This document shows, in pieces, positions 26,522-34,224 of a stretch of 64,000 bases of DNA; within the stretch, counting starts at the first letter, position 1, and each line of letters begins with the position of its first letter. Under the pieces are notes generated by a model, which was not told the origin of the DNA, did not search any database, and worked only from the letters and a program-made list of their open reading frames with translations. The DNA comes from JALZOC01 sp035758845 (GTDB lineage Bacteria; Acidobacteriota; Vicinamibacteria; Vicinamibacterales; 2-12-FULL-66-21). The stretch lies in contig DASTVZ010000088.1 of the NCBI GenBank assembly GCA_035758845.1, forward strand, positions 14,087 through 78,086, written 5' to 3'. The position numbers were made by a program, and so were the translations under genes.

Positions 26522-26650
26522 TCAGGGCGACAGGACGACAGGTCCCAGCCCTAACCAGATGCTGATCGTGCTGAGCACCACGATCACGACGATGAAGACG
26601 AGGATGCCAGCGTGATTTTGTTTCGACCCGGCGCCTGATATCGTGTTCCA
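26522..26650 (-). CDS. possible single-span membrane microprotein (start unresolved)
   Basis: The gap 26329-26737 holds a short - strand reading that ends at the TGA at 26522. It encodes a strongly hydrophobic segment (HAGILVFIVVIVVLSTISIW) followed by LGLGPVVLSP. Third positions are mostly G or C, as in real genes here. There is no ATG, GTG or TTG in frame near the segment; an ATG (GAATGG region) is in another frame. The rest of the gap shows nothing. Confidence 0.25.
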   Translation of the reverse strand, partial: WNTISGAGSKQNHAGILVFIVVIVVLSTISIWLGLGPVVLSP

Positions 26651-26737
26651 TTCGAGCAGCGCGGGCAGCCAGAGTCGAGCCGATGGCGGCGCTCCGTGCC
26701 GAGTGAGGCGGGCGGGAATGTCTGAGGGAAATTCCGG

Positions 26738-27760
26738 ATGCAGGTCGGTGTCAACTATCCATGGTGCGACTACGGCTGGGACTTCGGCCTCGGGCCGCAT
26801 TCGTGGCGAGCCGGACGTCGGACGCCGCGGTGGTACGACGAGATTGATCAGGACCTGCGCCATCTGCAGGACATTGGCGTCACCGTGGTGCGCTGGTTCA
26901 TTTTGGCCGACGGGCTGACGTACGGCGTCGACGACGACGCACCGAGAGTGCGCGGATGGGTTCGACCTCGATGGCACTTCGACCCGCCGCCGTTGGACGG
27001 AGCGATCCTCGCACACTTCAGTGAGTTGCTCGCGCGCTTCGCCGCTACAAATTCCGGTACGACACCCCCTATTCAGCTCCTGCCGGTGTTCATCGATTTT
27101 CTCTTCTGTCAGGCTGGAGTCCTGCCGGTGATGGCTCCTGAGACTCCTGGCTCATCGGACATGGTTCCAAATCGAGGATGGGTGAAACAGGGTCGGGCTG
27201 ACGCGGTCGCCAACGACGCCAAGCGGGCGCGCTTCCTCGAGAACGCCCTCGGCCCGCTCCTGGAAGCGTCGCAGCAGTACCGCGAAGTGATCTATGCGTG
27301 GGAACTAATCAACGAACCAGACTGGGTCACGGAGGGGTGGAGTCCAAACCCGCAGCGTGAGCCCCGAGTTCCTGAGTCTTCGATGCAGGCATTTATCGAA
27401 GAAGGCAGTGAACGAATCCGCCGCGCAGGGTTCAGGCCCACCGTCGGATTCGGATCAGCGGCGACGCTTCGCCGTTGCCGCGTTGTCGCTGACGTCAGCC
27501 AGTTTCACCACTATCCCGCCGGCACGGCCACGCTGGACCGTCACGAGTTTGATCTCTGTATCGTCGGCGAGTTCGCAACCGCCGCGACCGACATTTGGCC
27601 CGACTTGATTGATACGGGTCAAACAGTGCTCAATCGTCTGCGACTGGCCGAGTCCTGTGGCTACTCGCTCGCTCTGCCGTGGGCCTTTCGCTCGCAAGAT
27701 CGCCACACGAGGTGGTCCTCCGAGGTTGAAAGGGACGTGCGCGCCTTCGTGGAGCAGTGA
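26738..27760 (+). CDS. GH5-like glycoside hydrolase
   Basis: 340 residues. TIM-barrel glycosidase pattern of the GH-A clan: GVNYPWCDYGWDFG at the N-terminus, LQDIGVTVVRWFI, a proton-donor region YAWELINEPDW near residue 190 (the Asn-Glu pair typical of GH-A enzymes) and a nucleophile candidate in CIVGEFATAA near residue 275. There is no signal peptide, so it would act in the cytoplasm unless the start is upstream. The substrate is unknown; a beta-mannosidic or beta-glucosidic linkage is usual for the clan. The gene ends in a large mirror repeat. Confidence 0.6.
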   Translation: MQVGVNYPWCDYGWDFGLGPHSWRAGRRTPRWYDEIDQDLRHLQDIGVTVVRWFILADGLTYGVDDDAPRVRGWVRPRWHFDPPPLDGAILAHFSELLARFAATNSGTTPPIQLLPVFIDFLFCQAGVLPVMAPETPGSSDMVPNRGWVKQGRADAVANDAKRARFLENALGPLLEASQQYREVIYAWELINEPDWVTEGWSPNPQREPRVPESSMQAFIEEGSERIRRAGFRPTVGFGSAATLRRCRVVADVSQFHHYPAGTATLDRHEFDLCIVGEFATAATDIWPDLIDTGQTVLNRLRLAESCGYSLALPWAFRSQDRHTRWSSEVERDVRAFVEQ

Positions 27761-27952
27761 ATCACTGATCACTAATCACTGATCGCGAATCCCTGATCGT
27801 GAATCCCTGATCGTGAATCCCTGATCCGTGGATCGTCGAATCGTCGAATCTTTGAATCGGTCAACCGCGGCGTGATGCCACAGTGCTCCGATTCAACGAT
27901 CCGGGATTCGCGATCAGTGATTCACGATCAGTGATTAGTGATGAGCGATTCA
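27761..27952. repeat. mirror-image word repeat (GATCAGTGATTAGTGAT family), copy 1
   Basis: The left half reads AATCACTGATCACTAATCACTGATCGCGAATCC...; the right half reads CGCGATCAGTGATTCACGATCAGTGATTAGTGATGAG (27910-27946). The whole is an imperfect palindrome ~190 bases long with GAATC/GATTC words in the centre. It lies between convergent stop codons. The same words recur at 43524, 51715 and 54778. Confidence 0.85.
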
Positions 27953-28489
27953 TTATTCACTCTTGATCTCGGCATCCGTCTTCAACGCATTGGTGACCGA
28001 CAGTTCGCCGAGCCCCGTCGCCAGCGATCGCGCGAGCATCCGCTCAACGTTGCTGTTGACGACGCCTGCAAGCGTCACGTGGCCGCCCTCGACGATGATG
28101 TGAATCGGCGGATTGGCCATCGCTGCGTAATTCCAGAACGATGGATTGCCGTAGATCGCGCGCGAGACGCGATAGCGAAGCTCGTCGTCGAATTGCGACA
28201 CGGGCAGCACGCTGATCTCGCTGCGCACGCCGCGCACGCCGTCTATCTTTGCGATGCGTTTCTCGATGTCGTCTTTCTTGAATGGCATGGTGACTTTCCC
28301 CGTCAACACGACCATCCCGTTCTCCACGGTGGCGTTGATGTCGTCGAAAATAGTGAACCGTGCGTAGCTCGTAATCGATCGCCCGACGTCCTCCGCCACG
28401 CGGACGTCGCGCCGATCCTGGGCAACCGCGCTGGAGGCCAGCACGGCGAGCATCGCGACCGCGGCAACGAGTGAAACCCTGACTTTCAT
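27953..28489 (-). CDS. BON-domain exported protein
   Basis: 178 residues from the ATG at 28489 (MKVRVSLVAAVAMLAVLASS, signal peptide, cut after AVAQ); an ATG at 28513 would add eight unneeded residues. Two BON domains follow: FTIFDDINATVENGMVVLTG with KDDIEKRIAKIDGVRGVRSE, then IHIIVEGGHVTLAGVVNSNV with ERMLARSLATGLGELSVTNA. BON proteins such as OsmY sit in the periplasm, bind phospholipid or surfaces and often respond to osmotic stress. It is a single gene whose stop codon abuts the mirror repeat. Confidence 0.85.
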   Translation of the reverse strand: MKVRVSLVAAVAMLAVLASSAVAQDRRDVRVAEDVGRSITSYARFTIFDDINATVENGMVVLTGKVTMPFKKDDIEKRIAKIDGVRGVRSEISVLPVSQFDDELRYRVSRAIYGNPSFWNYAAMANPPIHIIVEGGHVTLAGVVNSNVERMLARSLATGLGELSVTNALKTDAEIKSE

Positions 28490-28673
28490 GATCCCCAAAC
28501 CTCCGGCCAACACGCGAATCGTGCGACCTGCCGGCAGGCACGCCGGTGTGACATGGCACCTCAGGAAGGCGCAAAGGCAGTGCCAGCCGGACCTGCAAAA
28601 AATGTCGAGGAATTCTTGATGTTCGGTCGGTCGCGGTGTCCTTCAGCGAGGTCGGATCCCGGTACGATCCAGT

Positions 28674-29411
28674 TTAGAGCGCAACGATCGTAAGGATTCC
28701 AGCGCCGATGAGCAGGAGCTGCCGAAAAGGCCCGCCTTCGACGCCGCCGCGATGGAGATCGGGGATGAGGTCCGACATCGCGACATAGAGGAAGTTACCG
28801 GCGGCAAATGCGAGCACGTAGGGAAGGACATTCGGGAGCGACTGCGACGCCAACAACATGCCGGCGGCGCCGAGAATTCCGCCGATGCCAGAGAGAAGAT
28901 TCAGAATGAACGCACGCCCGCGCGTGAAGCCTGCGCGCAACAGAATTGCGACGTCGCCGACCTCCTGCGGAATCTCGTGCGTGGCGACAGCCAGCGCCGT
29001 CGTCACGCCAAGGGGAATCGATGTCACGACAGCGGCGGCGATCACGGCGCCGTCGACGAACGTGTGAAACGCGTCCCCAACAATGACGAGCGACGCGGCG
29101 CTGCTGGTATGGACTTCACATTCGTTCGCGTCGTGGCAGTGACGCCAGATGACGAGCTTCTCGAGAAGAAAAAATGCCAGGACGCCAACGAGCAGCGTGC
29201 CAAGCGCATGCGCAGGCGGCAGCCGCTCGAGGGCCTGTGGCAACAGCGCGAGTACCGCAACGCCGAGCAGCGTCCCCACCGCGTAGCTGATTGCCCACGG
29301 CAGCACCTTAATCCTGATCGAGTCACCGAGCAGCAGGAAACTAGAGGCCGCGATGAGGCCGCCGAAGCTCCCGAGGACACTCAGTCCAATGGCGACTGCA
29401 TAGAGACTCAC
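28674..29411 (-). CDS. ZIP-family metal transporter
   Basis: 245 residues with seven to eight membrane spans. The family core is present: TM4-like DAFHTFVDGAVIAAAVV with metal-site His/Asp and TM5-like ALAVATHEIPQEVGDVAILL. A His/Cys stretch between spans (WRHCHDANECEVH) may bind Zn or another divalent ion. It moves divalent metal into the cytoplasm. The start is GTG 29411 with a near-consensus -10 box at the leaderless position. The 185-base gap to the BON gene shows no feature beyond a GCCGGCAGGC-type inverted repeat near 28530. Confidence 0.88.
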   Translation of the reverse strand: MSLYAVAIGLSVLGSFGGLIAASSFLLLGDSIRIKVLPWAISYAVGTLLGVAVLALLPQALERLPPAHALGTLLVGVLAFFLLEKLVIWRHCHDANECEVHTSSAASLVIVGDAFHTFVDGAVIAAAVVTSIPLGVTTALAVATHEIPQEVGDVAILLRAGFTRGRAFILNLLSGIGGILGAAGMLLASQSLPNVLPYVLAFAAGNFLYVAMSDLIPDLHRGGVEGGPFRQLLLIGAGILTIVAL

Positions 29412-29417
29412 GCACGG

Positions 29418-29423
29418 ATTCTA
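29418..29423 (-). promoter_or_regulatory. putative -10 box, leaderless ZIP gene
   Basis: On the - strand TAGAAT (5/6) ends seven bases before GTG 29411, so +1 is the start codon. No Shine-Dalgarno and no clear -35. Confidence 0.5.
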
Positions 29424-29439
29424 TCGGACGCGCGCTGTA

Positions 29440-29525
29440 ATTGCTGGTTTTTGATTGCTGATTGCTGATTGAAAAACGGGCCAGCTGACGACAGCGCGAC
29501 CAATCGAAAATAAGCAATGAGGAAT
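29440..29525. repeat. short mirror word repeat (GATTGCTGATT / CAATC)
   Basis: TTGCTGGTTTTTGATTGCTGATTGCTGATTG (29441-29471) is partly mirrored by CAATCGAAAATAAGCAATGAGG (29502-29523). It fills the gap between the ZIP gene and the VWA operon end. Confidence 0.5.
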
Positions 29526-29530
29526 CTCAG

Positions 29531-30646
29531 CTACGGCGTAGCGACGAATCCTTTGCGCGCGCGTACGTGGTAGTTACCGTTCTTCACCTCGACGCGGATC
29601 GCGTGCCACTTGCCGTCCTTCTGTCCGGAGGCGGCATAGCCAAGATAATACTGGCGGCTCAGTTCATCGGCGATCCCACTCGTCGCCGGATTCAAATCGC
29701 GCGTGCTCCGGATGATCTCGGTGCGTCCGCCACTGTCGTCGGTAATCTCGCGCAACGCAAACGCGTTCACGCGATCGTCCATCCGTCCTCCGCCGCTCCG
29801 CGGGTTGGGGGAAGGATAGTTGGGCGGCGGCGAGGGTGGTGGATTACGGCCGCCGCCACCAGGAATCGGGAACGGAAACGGGACCGGAAATCGCGGCGTG
29901 CGAGGCCGCTGGAAGCGTCCAAAGCCACCAGGCAGCCACCCGCCGAACTCGCTCTGGCTGTCGATCCCAATCGCGTAGACCAGCACTTCTGCTTCGCGGA
30001 TCAAACGCTTCAACGACTGCACGTCGGTGCGGCTGCTCGTGTCGTTACCGTCAGAAATGATCACGATCGCTTTCTTGCGATTGTGACCTGACTGCGCGAG
30101 CGGAACCGCGTCAGCGACCGCGTCGTACAGCGCCGTTCCACCCCGCGGCACCATTCTGGAGAGCGCGTAGCTCAAACGACGCTTGTCGCGCGTCCAACCT
30201 TCCACGAGCGTCGGATGGTTGTCGAAGCGGTAGAGAAATACCTCGTCATCCGGATCGTTCAGCTGGTTGAGAAAACTGTTGAGCGCCTCACGCGCGGCGT
30301 TCATTTTTTCCCCTTCCATGCTTCCGCTCGTGTCCAGGACGATTCCAAGGCTTACTGGCACGCGTTCATTGTTGAAATGCGTGACGTTCTGAAGCTCGTT
30401 GTCTTGATAGACACGAAAGTCTTCCTTGCGAAGCCCGGACACGAACCGGCCGTTTTCATCGGTGACGGTGGCCGTCACGTTGATGAGCTCGACGCCGGTC
30501 TTGAAGCGAAACGACTGTTGTTCGCCGTTCCCAGTCGGCTGCTGTTGTTGTTGATCCTGTTGTCCACCGCGCGCATTCGCGTGCGCGTTCATCAGCAGGA
30601 CGGCAACAGCGGCCGTCGCAAGCGCGAGCGATCTGCTGCGTGTCAT
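29531..30646 (-). CDS. VWFA-related acidobacterial exported protein
   Basis: 371 residues. Signal peptide (SLALATAAVAVLLMNAHANA), then a von Willebrand A domain with intact MIDAS: LDTSGSMEG, Thr in the GGTALYDAVADAV loop and VIISDGND. A Pro/Gly-rich insertion (PFPFPIPGGGGRNPPPSPPP) interrupts the domain after residue 240. The motifs VTATVTDENGRFVSGL and HAIRVEVKNGNYHVRARKGF are typical of the acidobacterial VWFA-related family. It probably binds partners through a metal ion in the periplasm or outside. It is last in a three-gene operon with the membrane protein and HTH-TonB gene; nine bases separate it from the preceding gene. Confidence 0.85.
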   Translation of the reverse strand: MTRSRSLALATAAVAVLLMNAHANARGGQQDQQQQQPTGNGEQQSFRFKTGVELINVTATVTDENGRFVSGLRKEDFRVYQDNELQNVTHFNNERVPVSLGIVLDTSGSMEGEKMNAAREALNSFLNQLNDPDDEVFLYRFDNHPTLVEGWTRDKRRLSYALSRMVPRGGTALYDAVADAVPLAQSGHNRKKAIVIISDGNDTSSRTDVQSLKRLIREAEVLVYAIGIDSQSEFGGWLPGGFGRFQRPRTPRFPVPFPFPIPGGGGRNPPPSPPPNYPSPNPRSGGGRMDDRVNAFALREITDDSGGRTEIIRSTRDLNPATSGIADELSRQYYLGYAASGQKDGKWHAIRVEVKNGNYHVRARKGFVATP

Positions 30647-30655
30647 GAGGAGCCC

Positions 30656-31537
30656 CTATTTCTGTGCGAGCGCATCCGGCCCGCGCTTGTCGACATGCGG
30701 CAGTACCTGGCCGTTCTCAGTTCGGAATCCGACGCGATACCTTGACACCTGGCCAGTAACCGGCACCCTCACGACGAATTGCGACTCACCGCCCGGCGTG
30801 AGCGTGGTGTAGTCGAGCGGTGCCTGGTTGCTCGAGAGAAACGCACCATCCGGGCCGAAGACGAACACCGTCGCCGCCACATGATCGATCCGCGCCGCAG
30901 TTCGCGGATTCTGGACGAGGCCGGTGATCACGATCCGATCGGGCTCCTGCGTGTGCCGCAACGATAATAGTTCCAGCGGCACCACATTGGGTTTCGCCTT
31001 CGCCGCAGTCGCGGGCGCCGCCGTCTCCGAAGCCGGGGCAGTGCCACTCCCGAACGTCGTCCATCCGATCCCGATCGCGAGCACAATCGCCGCAAGACAT
31101 CCAATGGCGACGAGCCGGTTTACCCAAGGCGACGGCTGCTCGGGTTCAGCAAACAGATCAGCTACGCCAGCGACAGCGGGACGGATCTCGAAATCGTCGG
31201 CGTCATCGCTCGCGGTCGAAGTGGTCTCGTGGATCACGATCGGTTCAGCGACAACGCGCGGCGCCGGACGAGCAGGTTCGAGAGACGGACTCGATTCGCG
31301 TGAGGGACGAACGGCTTCGCGCCATTGTGCGACCTGTTCGGCGGCGAAGTGGGTCGACGCATGCAGACGCTCCTCAGTTGTCGACCCAGTTTCGGCAGCG
31401 AGTGCGCTGAGCGCTTCAATGCGCGCGTCCGACCGCGCCCTCTCATGCCGGAGCATCGTCACCACGACAACCGCCATTCCTGCGGCTATTGCCAACGCGA
31501 GCGCCGTTACGACGATGAGGATGGTTTCCATATTCAT
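30656..31537 (-). CDS. hypothetical membrane protein with extracytoplasmic beta domain
   Basis: 293 residues, not recognised as a named family. An N-terminal span (ILIVVTALALAIAAGMAVVV) precedes a charged helical stretch rich in Ala, Arg and Glu. A second span lies at about 140-165 (LVAIGCLAAIVLAIGIGWTT). The last ~100 residues read like a small beta domain (IVITGLVQNPRTAARIDHVA, LTPGGESQFVVRVPVTGQVS), similar to the FxLyD-type domain seen in sensor or TPR proteins. Its ATG overlaps the TGA of the HTH-TonB gene by four bases, so translation is coupled. Confidence 0.6.
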   Translation of the reverse strand: MNMETILIVVTALALAIAAGMAVVVVTMLRHERARSDARIEALSALAAETGSTTEERLHASTHFAAEQVAQWREAVRPSRESSPSLEPARPAPRVVAEPIVIHETTSTASDDADDFEIRPAVAGVADLFAEPEQPSPWVNRLVAIGCLAAIVLAIGIGWTTFGSGTAPASETAAPATAAKAKPNVVPLELLSLRHTQEPDRIVITGLVQNPRTAARIDHVAATVFVFGPDGAFLSSNQAPLDYTTLTPGGESQFVVRVPVTGQVSRYRVGFRTENGQVLPHVDKRGPDALAQK

Positions 31538-32607
31538 CTAAGTTTGAATTCGACCCCGACTTCAACCAGCACGTCGACAGGCGTGCCAAAACGCTTTGCC
31601 GGCGAGAATCTCCACTGCCGAACTGCCTCGACGGCGCGTTGATCGAGGCCACTGCCCAGGCCGCGGACTACCTTCACGTTGCCGACGGTGCCATCGGCAC
31701 GCACGACAATCTCGAGTTCGACATCTCCCTGAACGCCGCGCCTGCGCGCTTCCTCTGTGTAATCGGGTTGGACCTCTCGCAAAATGCTTGGCGGTGTAAT
31801 GCCCGAACCAGGGCGGTATGGCCCACCACCCGTCCCGCCACCGCTGCCCGGTCCGATCCCTGAACCGGTACCTTCACCGATCCCGGTTCCCTGACCGGTC
31901 CCAGCTCCGGCGCCCGCGCCAGGCCCGTGGCTGTCGGAGTCCTTTGCGTCAGCGAGTACCCCCGCCTTGTCCGTCGCATCTGCCGGCGCCTGCGCAACCG
32001 GAGCCACCACTTCGGGTAGCGGCTTCGGCGGTGCCGGAGGGGGAGGTTCAACCGGCTTGGCGACGGGCTCTGGCGCAGGCGGCGGAGTTTTCTTCGGCTC
32101 CGGCTCCGGCGGGCGAGTCGTCTTCGGGCGCGGAGGCGGCACGGGACTCTTCACTGCCGATGCGCCCTTCATTTTAGCGGCAGGCGGGGGAGCCGGCTGC
32201 TTGAGGCCGCCACCACCTCCGCCTCCTCCGGGACCCGGCGTCGCGAGAAACACCAGTCGCATCTCTGTTGTCGGGAACGTGGTTGGAGCCACCACACCCA
32301 TCGTCGCCAACAGGAGGAACGCCAGCAATCCGGCGCCGTGCAAGGCTCCCGATGCCACGAGGGCTCCTGGTGAGCGTTTCATGGAAGCCCGCGGACCAAA
32401 AAGAGGCCGTTCCGAAGGTGGGACCGCCAGTCCGCGCAGCTTCCGCACGGTTCGAACGGATTCCGAAGCGGTGACAAACCGGCCGCCGATTGTGAAAATC
32501 GAACCGTCCGCTATCAGCGCCCGGACGTCCCGCGTCGAAACTCCGGCGGCTGCCGCAATTTCCCGCGCGGTAAACACCTCGGGTACGGTGGTGCTGATGG
32601 AAGACAT
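31534..32607 (-). CDS. TonB-like protein with N-terminal DNA-binding-type HTH
   Basis: 357 residues. Residues ~10-60 look like an excisionase/MerR-type helix-turn-helix (TAREIAAAAGVSTRDVRALI, then GGRFVTASESVRTVRKLRGL). A membrane span lies near 94-114 (VASGALHGAGLLAFLLLATM). A long Pro/Lys/Glu-rich stretch (PPEPEPKKTPPPAPEPVAKP) and a Gly-rich stretch would cross the periplasm. The last ~90 residues are a TonB_C domain (PPSILREVQPDYTEEARRRG, AVRQWRFSPAKRFGTPVDVL). It should contact outer-membrane receptors such as the one at 1781. The HTH head is unusual. It heads a three-gene operon. Confidence 0.8.
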   Translation of the reverse strand: MSSISTTVPEVFTAREIAAAAGVSTRDVRALIADGSIFTIGGRFVTASESVRTVRKLRGLAVPPSERPLFGPRASMKRSPGALVASGALHGAGLLAFLLLATMGVVAPTTFPTTEMRLVFLATPGPGGGGGGGGLKQPAPPPAAKMKGASAVKSPVPPPRPKTTRPPEPEPKKTPPPAPEPVAKPVEPPPPAPPKPLPEVVAPVAQAPADATDKAGVLADAKDSDSHGPGAGAGAGTGQGTGIGEGTGSGIGPGSGGGTGGGPYRPGSGITPPSILREVQPDYTEEARRRGVQGDVELEIVVRADGTVGNVKVVRGLGSGLDQRAVEAVRQWRFSPAKRFGTPVDVLVEVGVEFKLR

Positions 32608-32757
32608 TTTGTCCTGTCGGATGCGGCAAAACGCTTGCCGTGCCCTGGATGATCTGAAAATCCGCTCCCTTCGTGTTTTCGGCCATTATTTGCATCTTCT
32701 GTTGTCGGGGCTGCCGCCGGGCTGTGCTCCGGCAGTGACAGGCCATCGTGGCAGGGG

Positions 32758-32846
32758 ACAGTTCCCGATCGCGGAATGCCGACTGAAGATCGCGGATTTT
32801 TGGCATTGGCGACTGCCGGTTGACATTGGCGATCGCTGATTGTGCT
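32758..32846. repeat. short word repeat (GCGGATTTTTGG / GGCGATCGC)
   Basis: Words such as GATCGCGGAAT, GATCGCGGATT and CATTGGCGA recur in 32766-32842. The 250-base gap between the divergent HTH-TonB and SDR genes holds no other feature except a TTGACA at 32820-32825, which lacks a good -10 at proper spacing. Confidence 0.35.
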
Positions 32847-32857
32847 AAAACCCCCTG

Positions 32858-33622
32858 ATGCCAACAGTTCAACAGGTCATTGTTACGGGGGCGTCGAGCG
32901 GGATCGGCCGGGCGACGGCGATGCGGTTTGGCCGCGCCGGGGCGTCGGTTCTCGCGGTAGGACGCGACGCGACCGCGCTCGCTGAGGTCACGACGGCCGT
33001 CCAGCGGGAGGGGGGGCAGTGTTCCACCTTCACCGCGGACGTCACCCAGTCCGCGGCGCCGGCACAGATCGTTGAGACCGCGCTTCAACGCCTCGGAGGA
33101 TTGACGACGCTTGTCAACGCAGCCGGGATCATTGGGAGCGGCACGGTCGAAACGACGACTGACGACCAATGGGACACGATGATGGATATCAACTCGCGTG
33201 CACCATTCCGGTTGATGCGCGCGGCGATGCCGGCGCTCATCCAGTCAAAGGGTTCGGTCGTGAACGTCTCGAGCGTGACCGGGCTGCGTTCCTTTCCGGG
33301 GGTCCTTGCTTACTGCGTCAGCAAGGCAGCGATCGATCAACTGACGCGGTGCGCTGCGCTTGAAGTGGCAACCAAAGGTGTCCGCATCAACGCGGTGAAT
33401 CCTGGCGTGGTGATTTCGAATCTCCATCGCCGTGGCGGAATGGACGAGGAGAAGTACGCGGCCTTCCTCGAACACTCGAAGGCGACACATCCGGTCGGCC
33501 GTCCGGGTGAGCCGCACGAAATTGCGGATCTGATTTTCTTTCTCGCATCACCGAACGCCGCGTGGATCACCGGCGAGACGATATCGATTGATGGCGGACG
33601 TCATCTCACCTGTGCGAGGTGA
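32858..33622 (+). CDS. short-chain dehydrogenase/reductase
   Basis: 254 residues. Classical SDR: cofactor motif VTGASSGIGRATAMRFG, an NAAG-like motif (LVNAAGIIGSG), catalytic Ser in VNVSSVTG, the YxxxK pair in YCVSKAAIDQLTRCAALE, and the C-terminal WITGETISIDGGRHLT. An Arg after the Gly motif (AVGRDATAL) suggests NADP preference; that is inference. It resembles 3-oxoacyl-ACP reductase-like or sugar dehydrogenases, but the substrate cannot be set. It is convergent with the methyltransferase gene (13 bases). Confidence 0.9.
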   Translation: MPTVQQVIVTGASSGIGRATAMRFGRAGASVLAVGRDATALAEVTTAVQREGGQCSTFTADVTQSAAPAQIVETALQRLGGLTTLVNAAGIIGSGTVETTTDDQWDTMMDINSRAPFRLMRAAMPALIQSKGSVVNVSSVTGLRSFPGVLAYCVSKAAIDQLTRCAALEVATKGVRINAVNPGVVISNLHRRGGMDEEKYAAFLEHSKATHPVGRPGEPHEIADLIFFLASPNAAWITGETISIDGGRHLTCAR

Positions 33623-33635
33623 ATTGTTGACCCGT

Positions 33636-34196
33636 CTATGCGGGTTTTACCGCCTCCGCAAACACGAGTCCGTCGCGTTCAGCGAGAATGCGTGCCGCCT
33701 TGAATCCTTGTGACGTGAGGACCTGCACCGGCCCCCCCTGTTGGCCGTAGTCATCAAGACTCGATCCGCCACGCACGAGCACGGACAACCGCTTTCGAAC
33801 CGTTCCATCGATCACCAGGCATCGACCGCCAGGTCGCAGTGCGCGTGCGACCTCCGCGGCGCACGCGGCCCGACGATGGTCAGGAAGGTGCGGGAGAACA
33901 TCGCGCACGACCGCGACATCAAACGAATCGTTCTCGACCGGCAGCGACGTCCACGGTGCGGTTGCGGTCTCAACCAGCGCGCCTTCGCGACCCGCGATCT
34001 CTCCGGCTGCCCTGACGATCGCCTCGCGCTCGTCAACGGCGAACGCGCGTCCGGTGAGCCCTGTCTTTACGGCAAGCTGCGCGAGAAGGATCGCGTCAGT
34101 GCACCCAACCACGAGCAGACGATCGCCGAGCTTGATGCCAGCCATCGAGACCTGAAGCGATTCACCCGATGATTTGCGCAGGGGCCACAGTGCCAT
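33636..34196 (-). CDS. class I SAM-dependent methyltransferase
   Basis: 186 residues. A short Rossmann methyltransferase: motif I region DRLLVVGCTDAILLAQLA (a variant of the usual GxGxG), acidic residue in AFAVDEREAIV, motif II-like FDVAVVRDVLPHLPDHRRA, and LRPGGRCLVIDGT. The Gly loop is reduced (VVGCTD), which may weaken cofactor binding. The substrate is unknown. It is divergent from the inositol-phosphate synthase gene across 28 bases, with overlapping -10 elements. Confidence 0.72.
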   Translation of the reverse strand: MALWPLRKSSGESLQVSMAGIKLGDRLLVVGCTDAILLAQLAVKTGLTGRAFAVDEREAIVRAAGEIAGREGALVETATAPWTSLPVENDSFDVAVVRDVLPHLPDHRRAACAAEVARALRPGGRCLVIDGTVRKRLSVLVRGGSSLDDYGQQGGPVQVLTSQGFKAARILAERDGLVFAEAVKPA

Positions 34197-34206
34197 CGAG
34201 TTTCAA

Positions 34207-34216
34207 ATGATATAGT
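34207..34216. promoter_or_regulatory. overlapping divergent -10 boxes
   Basis: ATGATATAGT contains TATAGT on + (34211-34216, nine bases from GTG 34225) and TATCAT on - (34212-34207, 11 bases from the methyltransferase ATG). Both leaders would be under five bases, and the two polymerases would compete. Confidence 0.45.
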
Positions 34217-34224
34217 TTCCGGTT

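Noticed and set aside
27761..27952. CRISPR-like array
   Set aside because: Units are of unequal length, imperfect, in both orientations and without unique spacers; no cas gene is in the window.
32820..32851. promoter TTGACA with TAAAAC for the SDR gene
   Set aside because: Spacing of 20 bases and a poor -10; the TTGACA lies in word-repeat DNA.
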